From contig NZ_VOXE01000002.1 in the NCBI RefSeq assembly GCF_008014695.1, positions 496,001-560,000 on the forward strand: 64,000 nucleotides of DNA, in the 5' to 3' direction. Positions 18,065 to 27,200 of the stretch are shown here, one piece after another. How positions within the stretch are numbered: the stretch's first letter is position 1; every line of letters begins with the position of its first letter. Under the pieces are notes generated by a model that saw only the letters and a list, made by a program, of their open reading frames with translations, did not search any database and was not told the origin of the DNA. The position numbers and the translations under genes are program-made. Source of the stretch: Chryseobacterium sp. (GTDB lineage Bacteria > Bacteroidota > Bacteroidia > Flavobacteriales > Weeksellaceae).

Positions 18065-18095
18065 TTGTTTAGTATAATAAAAATTTATACTTTTA
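18065..18095 (+). promoter_or_regulatory. Candidate promoter of T9SS protein 2
   Basis: TTG at 18065-18067 and TACTTTTA at 18088-18095, with 20 bases between. This is one mismatch from TAnnTTTG in the -7 box. It is 31 bases before the ATG at 18127. Confidence 0.5.
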
Positions 18096-18126
18096 CACAT
18101 AATTTTAATTTTAAATTTACATTTTT

Positions 18127-21100
18127 ATGAAAAAAGTTTACACAAATCGATGGTGTTGGCGCCGTGGTTTACAAAATGTAGGAATTATAGTTCTTACATT
18201 GTTTGGAGCCGTGCAAAGCTTGGATGCCCAGGTAAGCGGCTATACGTTTTCGCAAAATGTTGGTACATTTACCAGTATTGCTTCTACCGGTACGGTTGTT
18301 ACAGGGAGTGACGCCACTACAGCTACGACAAATGATACATCTGGATGGGCAGTCACCATACCATTTGGCTTTAATTTTAATGGTATTAATTACACATCAA
18401 TTTATGTTAATTCTAACGGGGGGGCTACCTTTGGCACGACCACAAGTACGAGTAGTACGGTAATATCTGACACCACAGGATACGCAGGAGCGATTGGTGT
18501 TATGAACCGGGACTTATGGGGTGCATTTGTCACCTCCGGAGTTACTACCACAGGTTCAAATGTGATCACCAATGTAGGATCCTTTCAGGGGATTGAAGTT
18601 GGTAAACTGCTGAATAACGTTAATGGAATACCTGCCAGTACAACAGTTACTGCATTTGATCAGGTTGCCGGTACTATTACGATGTCGAATAATGCCACCT
18701 CGGGCTCTGCAACCGCGGTAATTCGCTACGGAACCGGTAAGATCTATACATCAACAGAAGGAACTGCTCCTAACAGAGTATTTGTTATAGAATGGAAAGG
18801 TTATAATGATTACGGTACAACAACTGCATTAAGCAACCATCTAAATTTCCAGTTAAGATTGGCTGAAACTACAAATGTTATCTCCGCAGTTTACGGACCA
18901 ACTTATAATATCAGTACGACCTCACGAACCAATCAAGTTGGTTTGAGAGGAACAGTAAGTACGGATTTTAACAACAGAACAGGTGCGGCAGCCACTCCAT
19001 GGAATGCTACCACAGCCGGAACTTCTAACAGTGCTACGGTTGCCAGAGATAATGTTAATTATCCGGCGTCAGGCCAGACATTTACATGGACTCCTCAGTC
19101 ATGTTTGTGGGTGACCAGTGCTATTACGGTGAATACTCCGACAGCCACATCATTAAATGTGAGTTGGACGGCGTCGGCATCCGCTCCAGCAAATTATGAA
19201 GTTTATTACAGTACAGTAAATACTGCACCTACATCATCAACGGTTTTAAACAGCAGTAATTCAGTTACCACAAATACGAATTCCGGTACAATTACCGGGT
19301 TAACGCCAGGAACTAATTATTATGTGTGGGTTAGACCTCGCTGTTCAACAACAGATGTTGGAACATGGTCTGCATCGTCAGGAACTGCAGCTACACTTTG
19401 TGCACCTTTGACGTCGATGACGGAGAATTTTGACAGCTATGCTACCGGAAATGCGGTGCCACTTTGTTGGGGAAGAATTGTTCCGGCAACTACACCAGGT
19501 TCTCAAAGCATCTCATCAACTACTCCAGCATCGGGTACGAGAAATATTTTCCAGACTGCAACCGCAGCTCAGACCCCTGTAACAGTAGTGTTACCGGAGT
19601 TCAGTAATATTAATGCCGGTACGCATTGGTTGAAAATGAAGGCGAGAGTTGGAGTTGCACCAGGAACATTAAATGTGGGTTACGTAACAATCCCAACAGA
19701 TGCTTCAACTTTTGTAAATATTCAAACCCTGAATATAACAAATACCACCTATACTACAGGAGCAGATTACTCTGTTGTTGTACCTTCTACGGTTCCAGCA
19801 GGTGCACGTCTTGCGATTATGAATCCGGCAGACGGAAAATCATATTATTATGATGATGTGATTTGGGAACAAATTCCAACATGTTTCCCTGTCACTTCAC
19901 TTCTGGTGACAGGTCAAACGGCAAATTCAATAGATCTATCATGGACTGCACCAGCTACAGCGCCTGCGAATGGTTATGAGATCTATTACAGCACTTCTAA
20001 TGTTGCACCTACTTCTACAACAGTTCTCAACAGTACCAATTCTGTTACCAGTACTACAACTACTGTTACAGTTCCAGGATTAACAGTAGGTACTCAATAT
20101 TATTTTTGGGTGAGATCAAACTGTAGTACTGTTGATAAAAGCACCTGGACAGCTCAGCCTGCAGCAGGATATACAGGTTATTGTATCCCGACTGGTGGAT
20201 CTAGTTCTACAACCTATTATTTAAAAACGATTACCACTACCGGAGGTACCACTAATCTAAACTATTCGGCAAGTGCATATGCAGCTTATGCAGATAATAC
20301 GGCTACTTCATTCTCAAGTTACGCAGGGGCAACTTTAAACTATGCGATAACCAGTTCTACAACTGCGACCTGTTATTTCTATATATGGATTGACTGGAAT
20401 AATGATCTGGACTTTTCTGATGTCGGAGAAACAATTTTAGCAACTACTACATATGCTGCAACTACTGCCGGATCATTTAACATTCCTGTTGGTCAGGCCC
20501 TGGGGTCGTATCGCGTAAGAATTGGCGAATCCGAGAATGGAGTAATTACGGCTTGTGGACCTGCTCCTTATGGAAATTATGTTGATTTTACATTCAATGT
20601 AGTAGCTCCTCCAGCTTGTTTGGAACCTTCAGCAGTTGCTGTGAACGGGCCTACGGTAAACTCAGTTGCTGTAGCCTGGACGGCACCAACTCCTGCTCCT
20701 GCATTAGGGTATGAAGTTTATTACAGTACAGTGAATACAGCACCTACTTCTACAACAGTTTTAGATGGTACAAATTCTGTAAGTTCTACTTCTACTAACG
20801 CAACAATTGCTGGTTTATCGGCTAATACCACCTATTATGTGTGGGTGAGATCTAAATGTTCAACCACTCAATTCAGTACTTGGGTCACCGCAGGTTCTGC
20901 AACGACTTTGTGTACGGCAACCAATATTCCATATGCGCAGGATTTTGAAAGTGTGACCACGCCAGCACTTCCGGCATGTACAACGATTCAGAATGCCGGT
21001 ACTGGAAATGACTGGATTACATATTCTCCGGCAACAGGAAGTTTTAATACAAAGGTCCTAAATTATACTTATAATACAGCAAATCCGGCAAATGCCTGGT

Positions 21101-23169
21101 TCTATACTCAGGGACTTAATTTAACCGGCGGAACTTCATACCGTTTGAAATTTATTTATGGAAATGCGAGCGGTACTACTTATCCTGAAAAGCTGAAAGT
21201 TGCCTATGGTAACAGCGCAGTGAACACCGCTATGACAACTGTATTGGCAGATTACCCAAATGTAGTGAACGGAACAACCGCCAACAGTGTGATTGTTGAC
21301 TTTACACCTTCTACTACTGGTGTTTATTATATCGGTTTCAACGCGTATTCCGCTGCCGATATGAACAGGCTGTATGTAGATAATATCTCGGTTGATGTAA
21401 CGCCAACCTGTCAGGAACCAACCGGACTGAGCAGTTCAGGTGCCACGCTGAATTCTATTTCACTTGCGTGGACGGCTCCAGCTTCGGCTCCAGCAGGTGG
21501 TTATGATGTTTATTACAGTACTGTTAATACAGCACCGACTTCAACTACTGTTCTGGATGCCAGCAATTCTGTAACTTCAACTACTGCATCGGCAACAATC
21601 CCTGGTTTAACATCTAATACTACTTATTATGCTTGGGTTCGCTCTCATTGCAGCACAACAGATCAGAGCGTTTGGGTAGGACCTGCAACTGTAGTTACAG
21701 GATATTGTATTCCAACAGGTGGTGGCAGTTCAACCGCTTATTATTTAAATGATGTTTCTACTACAGGTGCAGTGAACAATATCAGCTATACTGTTTCTTC
21801 GTACACTGCTTATGTAGATAATACCGCTACTTCGGTAACAAGTTACCCTGGTGGAAGTTTTAATTATCAACTGAAATCATCAGGAGGAAGTACTTATTAT
21901 TACTACATTTGGGTTGATCTGAACAATGATCTTGATTTTGCTGATACTGGCGAAACCATCGTTGCCACAACTGCATACGCTGCAACTAATACTGGAACAA
22001 TCAATATCCCTTCTACATTGGCTATCGGAAATTACAGAATGCGAATTGCCTCGTCTTATTCAGGCGCAATTACTTCCTGTGGTCCGGCTCCTTATGGAAA
22101 CTATATTGATTATACATTAAATATAGCCCCGGCTCCAACCTGTTTAGCGCCTACTAATTTTGCGCTTTCTGCATCAGGAACAACCACCGCAGGATTTACA
22201 TGGACTGCCTCAACAACAGTACCGGCCAATGGCTACACGGTGTATTACAGTACAGTAAACACTGCACCAACGGCTACAACTGTATTAAACAGTTCCAACT
22301 CCGTAACGAGTGCAGTTTCACCTGCGTCTGTTACAGGTCTAAACCCTGCAACAACCTATTATGCATGGATCAGAAGTAACTGTTCTGCTTCAGATCAAAG
22401 TTCATGGTCCGGACCTCTTAACTTTACCACTAACTGTGTGGAAGTTGCCACTTTGTACGAGAATTTTGATACGACAAGTGCTACAGGTCAGGTTCTTCCA
22501 ACTTGTTGGTCTAAAATTGTGGCCGGTTCTTCAAATACGTATGTTCAGGCAAGTACGGTAATGAGCAGTCCTAATAACCTTTATCTGTACGGTAACTCAG
22601 CCACTGAAATTGCTATCGTTAAATTACCTGCTTTAAGCAATTTAAGCACCGGAAACTATAGCCTAGCCTTTAAAGGACGAGCAAACTTTACGGCTGGTGG
22701 GATAGTGGAAGTGGGTTATATGACCAATCCTACAGATGCGGCGACTTTCGTTGTTTTAGGAACCTATACTGCCACCAGTGTAACAGCTGTTGACAATTAC
22801 TTCTTAACTATTACCGGAGTTCCTGCAGGTGTAACCACACTTGCGCTGAGACATACTGGTTCTCCTGCTTACAGTGTATTAATTGATGATTTTAAATATG
22901 ATCTGACCACTGTTCTTGGAACAGCAAATGTTTCAGTTAATACTAAAGAGGTTTCATTATATCCTAACCCATTCCAGGATGTATTGAATATTTCAGATGT
23001 TAAAGATGTAACTTCTGTAATCATCACTGATATTTCAGGAAGAACGGTTAAAACGATTGCAAAACCAACTGCTGAACTTCAACTGGGTGGTTTAACAGCC
23101 GGAATGTATTTGGTAACGCTCAAATACAAAGACGGCTCAGTTAAAACTATGAAAGCAATTAAGAAGTAA
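18127..23169 (+). CDS. T9SS-secreted giant modular protein 2 with GEVED and FnIII domains
   Basis: At 1680 residues this is the largest protein here. It has an unusually long, Arg/Trp-containing signal peptide (~35 residues, ending LDAQ). An N-terminal globular region follows, then six FnIII-like domains marked by 'NYEVYYSTVNTAPTS' and 'TTYYVWVRSxCS', alternating with jelly-roll/cleaved-adhesin-like segments ('MTENFDSY', 'YAQDFESV', 'LYENFDT'). Two GEVED domains are marked by 'WIDWNNDLDFSDVGE' and 'WVDLNNDLDFADTGE', whose acidic loops look suited to calcium binding. The C-terminus is a type A sorting domain (LYPNPFQDVLNISDVKD...). The alternation of FnIII and binding modules indicates a long extracellular fibre or adhesin, possibly carbohydrate-binding. 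It has no catalytic motif that I recognise. It contains none of the DDVWYSF modules that dominate most of its neighbours. Confidence 0.9.
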   Translation: MKKVYTNRWCWRRGLQNVGIIVLTLFGAVQSLDAQVSGYTFSQNVGTFTSIASTGTVVTGSDATTATTNDTSGWAVTIPFGFNFNGINYTSIYVNSNGGATFGTTTSTSSTVISDTTGYAGAIGVMNRDLWGAFVTSGVTTTGSNVITNVGSFQGIEVGKLLNNVNGIPASTTVTAFDQVAGTITMSNNATSGSATAVIRYGTGKIYTSTEGTAPNRVFVIEWKGYNDYGTTTALSNHLNFQLRLAETTNVISAVYGPTYNISTTSRTNQVGLRGTVSTDFNNRTGAAATPWNATTAGTSNSATVARDNVNYPASGQTFTWTPQSCLWVTSAITVNTPTATSLNVSWTASASAPANYEVYYSTVNTAPTSSTVLNSSNSVTTNTNSGTITGLTPGTNYYVWVRPRCSTTDVGTWSASSGTAATLCAPLTSMTENFDSYATGNAVPLCWGRIVPATTPGSQSISSTTPASGTRNIFQTATAAQTPVTVVLPEFSNINAGTHWLKMKARVGVAPGTLNVGYVTIPTDASTFVNIQTLNITNTTYTTGADYSVVVPSTVPAGARLAIMNPADGKSYYYDDVIWEQIPTCFPVTSLLVTGQTANSIDLSWTAPATAPANGYEIYYSTSNVAPTSTTVLNSTNSVTSTTTTVTVPGLTVGTQYYFWVRSNCSTVDKSTWTAQPAAGYTGYCIPTGGSSSTTYYLKTITTTGGTTNLNYSASAYAAYADNTATSFSSYAGATLNYAITSSTTATCYFYIWIDWNNDLDFSDVGETILATTTYAATTAGSFNIPVGQALGSYRVRIGESENGVITACGPAPYGNYVDFTFNVVAPPACLEPSAVAVNGPTVNSVAVAWTAPTPAPALGYEVYYSTVNTAPTSTTVLDGTNSVSSTSTNATIAGLSANTTYYVWVRSKCSTTQFSTWVTAGSATTLCTATNIPYAQDFESVTTPALPACTTIQNAGTGNDWITYSPATGSFNTKVLNYTYNTANPANAWFYTQGLNLTGGTSYRLKFIYGNASGTTYPEKLKVAYGNSAVNTAMTTVLADYPNVVNGTTANSVIVDFTPSTTGVYYIGFNAYSAADMNRLYVDNISVDVTPTCQEPTGLSSSGATLNSISLAWTAPASAPAGGYDVYYSTVNTAPTSTTVLDASNSVTSTTASATIPGLTSNTTYYAWVRSHCSTTDQSVWVGPATVVTGYCIPTGGGSSTAYYLNDVSTTGAVNNISYTVSSYTAYVDNTATSVTSYPGGSFNYQLKSSGGSTYYYYIWVDLNNDLDFADTGETIVATTAYAATNTGTINIPSTLAIGNYRMRIASSYSGAITSCGPAPYGNYIDYTLNIAPAPTCLAPTNFALSASGTTTAGFTWTASTTVPANGYTVYYSTVNTAPTATTVLNSSNSVTSAVSPASVTGLNPATTYYAWIRSNCSASDQSSWSGPLNFTTNCVEVATLYENFDTTSATGQVLPTCWSKIVAGSSNTYVQASTVMSSPNNLYLYGNSATEIAIVKLPALSNLSTGNYSLAFKGRANFTAGGIVEVGYMTNPTDAATFVVLGTYTATSVTAVDNYFLTITGVPAGVTTLALRHTGSPAYSVLIDDFKYDLTTVLGTANVSVNTKEVSLYPNPFQDVLNISDVKDVTSVIITDISGRTVKTIAKPTAELQLGGLTAGMYLVTLKYKDGSVKTMKAIKK

Positions 23170-23193
23170 TTTTTAATTAATTCATTAATATTT

Positions 23194-23220
23194 AAGGCGG
23201 CCCAATTGGGCCGCCTTTTT
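23194..23220 (+). terminator. Rho-independent terminator after T9SS protein 2
   Basis: A perfect 20-bp palindrome GGCGGCCCAATTGGGCCGCC at 23196-23215, followed by five T. Confidence 0.92.
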
Positions 23221-23343
23221 ATGGAAGTCATAGTATGATAATAAAAGAATAAATGCAATATTTTAAACAATTGTTTATTTGTAAAGTGATATTATAACAT
23301 TTTAATGTATTTAATAAAAAATATTTATAATAGTATGAAATTC

Positions 23344-23373
23344 TTTGTCAAGTCACATAAAAGTGTATTTTTG
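23344..23373 (+). promoter_or_regulatory. Promoter of T9SS protein 3
   Basis: TTTG at 23344-23347, 18 bases, then TATTTTTG at 23366-23373: both elements match the Bacteroidota consensus. It lies 25 bases before the ATG at 23399. It overlaps the longer in-frame start at 23345 and so rules it out. Confidence 0.7.
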
Positions 23374-23398
23374 TTACATAATTTTAAACTTTTTTTTT

Positions 23399-26300
23399 AT
23401 GAAAAAACTCAGACTAATTTATGTACTTCTGATAGGTCTTATGACTTGTCAGATGTATGTAGCCCAAAATTTTACTGTCAGTCAATGTTCCACAGGTATC
23501 GCAACCAATACCTATGGACCAATGAACAGTGTAACCACTGCGAATAGTAAGAACCGGACTGCCTTTATTATCCCAGCAAGTCAGCTGCAGGCAATTGCTG
23601 GTGGAAATATTACTTCTACCTATTTCAGAAGAATGGCAGCAGCAGGTACTTTGCCTGCCGGTACCACATTCAGTATTTATTTAAAGAATACAGCAGCCGT
23701 TAATTTTCCAACTGCCCCAACTTGGGCGACAGAAATAGCCTCTGCTACATTGGTTTACAATTCAGATCCTGCTGCTGCAGTGGGAAATACTGCTGGGTTT
23801 AAGCAATTTTTACATACTTCTGGCTTTGTTTACACTTCTGGAAGTAATCTTGCCGTGTATATGGAATACGTTCAAACCACCGGCCCTACAACTTCTATTA
23901 CTTGGGACTATGAATACGGAAGTCCTTGTGTTAATACCGCAACGGGAACAAATACCACCAGATATCAGAATACCACTGGCGCTTTTACAGCTACTCTAGC
24001 TAGTGGAGAAGGTAGAAGACCTGTTATCGCATTTGATGTTACGATGCCGCCTGCGACTGTGGCGCCAGCATGTACTACTGTATCTGCACCAGCCAATGCC
24101 GCAACTGGAGTGTCTATAACTCCAACAATTTCATGGGCGGGTGTATATGGTGCAAACGGTGCTTCCAGTTATTTAATTAATTTAGGAACAACACCAGGAG
24201 GAACTAATGTATTAAATTCTTTTAACGCCGGTAATTCGGTTTCATATACGCTTCCTTCAACAAGTCCGCTGATGTACAATACTGCTTATTATTTGACAGT
24301 AATTCCTACTAATAATGTAGGAAATGCTACTGGCTGTACAGAAACATCTTTTACTACAATCAATATTCCGTGCCCTTCGGTTTCCTCTCCTGGAACTGCA
24401 GCTACTGGAACCTCTTTGATGCCAACAATAAACTGGGCTGCAGTAAATGGCGCTACCGGCTATAGATTATCTGTAGGAACAACAGCAGGAGGTACTAATA
24501 TTCTAAATAATATAGATTTAGGGAACGTATTCACATATTCTTTTTCTTCCAACCTGAGTCCAAATACACAGTATTTTTATACCGTGTATTCATATGACGG
24601 CATCAATACGTCCACAGGTTGTACTGAAAGAAATTTCACAACCGGATCAGCAGTGCCGCCTGCTAATGATAACTGTGCTAATGCGATTGCTTTAACGGTT
24701 AATCCTTCTTTGACTTGTACAACAACAACGCCAGGAAATACTTTGGGTGCAACACAATCTCAAGCTGCTTCACCATGTTTTGGAAATCCCGATGATGATG
24801 TCTGGTATAGTTTTGTTGCTACCAACCCAAGTCATGTGATTACCTTAAGTAATGTAGTTGCTACGGGTACATCCACTTCCACGGATACCTATTTTCAGGT
24901 GTTGAGTGGCACTTGCGGAACCTTGACAAGTGTTCTATGTAGTGATCCACTATCAGCAACTGCTAACGGATTAACTCCTGGGCAAACTTATTATGTAAGG
25001 GTTTACAGTTATGCTGGTCCGGGAGCAAACCAAAGTTTTAATATTTGTATAAGTACGCCACCACCACCACCAGCAAACGACGATTGTGCAAATGCTGTTT
25101 CACTAACCGTTAATCCTGATATGAATTGCGGAAGTGTAACACCAGGAACTACTTTAGGTGGTACTAATTCCGGTGTACCGGTTGGTACTTGTTCAGGAAC
25201 TCCCGATGATGATGTTTGGTATTCTTTCACTGCCACAGCCACATCTCATACTTTTTGGTTGAAAAATGTGGTTTCGGTTGGCACATCAACCTCAACATCT
25301 TTGTATGCTCAGATCTTCTCAGGTACCTGCGGAAGTTTAACCAGCACAACCTGTATCACTTCCAATACGAATTATTCGCTTTTAAATGGTTTAACAGTAG
25401 GCCAGACCTATTATGTAAGAGTTTATAATTCTGATACCAATTCAGGCGCGACTTTTTATGCCAGTACTTTTGATCTTTGTATCGGTACTTTACCAGCTGC
25501 TCCTGTAAATGATAACTGTGCAAATGCTGTAACCTTATCAGTTAATCCGGATTTGAATTGTGTAACACCTGTCGCAGGAACTACATTATCGGCTACAAAC
25601 TCAGGCTTAGCAGTTACGCCTTGTGCCGGTACAGCGGATGATGACGTTTGGTATTCATTTATCGCAACCAGTACTGGACATATGGTCATGCTGTCAAACA
25701 TCACAGCGGCAGGTACTTCGACCTCAGTCGCCCTGAATACACAGGTATTTAGCGGGGTTTGTGGCACACTAGTAAGTTTAGGCTGTGGTACCACTGCTAA
25801 CACTCCAGTTTCAGGTTTAACCCCTGGGCAAACCTACTATGTTAGGGTTTATAATTCTAATACGAATGGTACTACACTTTATGCAAATAATTTTAACATC
25901 TGTATTGGTACAATACCACCCCCACCAGCCAATGATGATTGTGCAAATGCAGTGTCCCTTACTGTTGGCAGTTCCGGCGTATGCAGTAATCCTGTAAGCG
26001 GTTCTACAATCAGTGCAACAGCGAGTACTGGGACAGCACCAACCTGTGCTGCAACCGGCATTAATGATGATGTTTGGTATTCGTTCACTGCAACTTCAAC
26101 CACTCATCTTGTAAATGTTGCATACAGCGATAACGCCACAGCAACACAGGTCTACTCAGGAACATGTGGAAGCCTTACTGCGATAGCATGTTTCTCCGGA
26201 GCTTATGGAAACTCCAACGTTCTTTTGTCAACCTTGAATATAGGGCAAACATATTATGTGAGAGTTTACTCTGTAAGCGCTACTGCTGCTACGACTTCTA

Positions 26301-27004
26301 ATTTCCAGATTTGTATCACAACGCCCGTAGTACCTACCAACGATACGTGCGCTACTGCAATTGCAATCGCTCCTAATGGTTCGGTTACTGGAAATAATGC
26401 TCTCGCCACTGCTGACACTTTACCAGCATCAACATGTGGAAGCGCAACGCCAACCGCAACTTATAATGGGGTTTGGTATACTGTTACCTCACAAGTAAGT
26501 GGTCCTATTACGATCAGTGCATGTGGAACCGCGTTTGATGCTTATATGAGAGTCTATACGGGAGACTGTAGTACACTGACTTGTGTGGCCAATACCTCAG
26601 GTGTAGGTTATGCAGATTCCGGTTGTTCAGGTAATAATAATGCGCCAACCGTTACATTTACTGCAACCGCAGGTACTACTTATTACGTGTATTTGACCAG
26701 TTATTCAGCTGACCAAATTGGTTATTATACCATATCGACAACCGGTACATTAGGTACATCTGATGTGAGTGCAGAGACAAAAAAGGTATCTGTTTATCCG
26801 AACCCATTCCATGATGTATTAAATATTTCAGATGTTAAAGATGTTATATCTGTAACAATCACTGATATTTCAGGGAGAACGGTTAAAACAATTGCAAAAC
26901 CAACTGCTGAACTTCAGTTAGGTAGTTTAACAGCCGGAATGTATTTGGTAACCCTTAAATACAAAGACGGATCTGTAAAAACAATGAAAGCGATTAAGAA
27001 ATAA
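23399..27004 (+). CDS. T9SS-secreted modular surface protein 3
   Basis: A 1201-residue protein. The ATG at 23399 begins a normal signal peptide (MKKLRLIYVLLIGL..., cleavage after ~23, YVAQ). The longer ORF start at 23345 would precede transcription. Domain order: the N-terminal beta domain shared with proteins 1 and 5 ('ANSKNRTAFIIPASQL'), two FnIII-like domains with 'GTTPGGTNVLN', four ~140-residue modules ('ANDNCANA', 'DDDVWYSF', 'GQTYYVRVY') joined by Pro-rich linkers, one diverged module ('YNGVWYTV'), and the type A sorting domain. Conserved paired Cys in each module may form a disulfide. The protein is most likely a repetitive adhesin or scaffold displayed by the T9SS. Confidence 0.9.
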   Translation: MKKLRLIYVLLIGLMTCQMYVAQNFTVSQCSTGIATNTYGPMNSVTTANSKNRTAFIIPASQLQAIAGGNITSTYFRRMAAAGTLPAGTTFSIYLKNTAAVNFPTAPTWATEIASATLVYNSDPAAAVGNTAGFKQFLHTSGFVYTSGSNLAVYMEYVQTTGPTTSITWDYEYGSPCVNTATGTNTTRYQNTTGAFTATLASGEGRRPVIAFDVTMPPATVAPACTTVSAPANAATGVSITPTISWAGVYGANGASSYLINLGTTPGGTNVLNSFNAGNSVSYTLPSTSPLMYNTAYYLTVIPTNNVGNATGCTETSFTTINIPCPSVSSPGTAATGTSLMPTINWAAVNGATGYRLSVGTTAGGTNILNNIDLGNVFTYSFSSNLSPNTQYFYTVYSYDGINTSTGCTERNFTTGSAVPPANDNCANAIALTVNPSLTCTTTTPGNTLGATQSQAASPCFGNPDDDVWYSFVATNPSHVITLSNVVATGTSTSTDTYFQVLSGTCGTLTSVLCSDPLSATANGLTPGQTYYVRVYSYAGPGANQSFNICISTPPPPPANDDCANAVSLTVNPDMNCGSVTPGTTLGGTNSGVPVGTCSGTPDDDVWYSFTATATSHTFWLKNVVSVGTSTSTSLYAQIFSGTCGSLTSTTCITSNTNYSLLNGLTVGQTYYVRVYNSDTNSGATFYASTFDLCIGTLPAAPVNDNCANAVTLSVNPDLNCVTPVAGTTLSATNSGLAVTPCAGTADDDVWYSFIATSTGHMVMLSNITAAGTSTSVALNTQVFSGVCGTLVSLGCGTTANTPVSGLTPGQTYYVRVYNSNTNGTTLYANNFNICIGTIPPPPANDDCANAVSLTVGSSGVCSNPVSGSTISATASTGTAPTCAATGINDDVWYSFTATSTTHLVNVAYSDNATATQVYSGTCGSLTAIACFSGAYGNSNVLLSTLNIGQTYYVRVYSVSATAATTSNFQICITTPVVPTNDTCATAIAIAPNGSVTGNNALATADTLPASTCGSATPTATYNGVWYTVTSQVSGPITISACGTAFDAYMRVYTGDCSTLTCVANTSGVGYADSGCSGNNNAPTVTFTATAGTTYYVYLTSYSADQIGYYTISTTGTLGTSDVSAETKKVSVYPNPFHDVLNISDVKDVISVTITDISGRTVKTIAKPTAELQLGSLTAGMYLVTLKYKDGSVKTMKAIKK

Positions 27005-27027
27005 TTTTTAAACCTTTTGTTATATTT

Positions 27028-27056
27028 AAGGCGGCCCAAATGGGCCGCCTTTTTTT
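27028..27056 (+). terminator. Rho-independent terminator after T9SS protein 3
   Basis: Stem GGCGGCCCA / TGGGCCGCC at 27030-27049 followed by a T run. It is nearly identical to the terminator after protein 2. Confidence 0.92.
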
Positions 27057-27200
27057 GTGAATTTCTATTTCGCATAAATTTTTCGCAAGCTTAGCAATAG
27101 ATTGTTATTGAATTGTGCAATATTTCTGTATTTTATTGCTCAATTAAATGTTTTTCTTACATTAGCATTTATTAATATTAATTAAAAAAAACACAAGGTT

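Noticed and set aside
23345-23398. Longer start of T9SS protein 3
   Set aside because: It lies on the -33/-7 promoter and would place an untypical stretch before the signal peptide.
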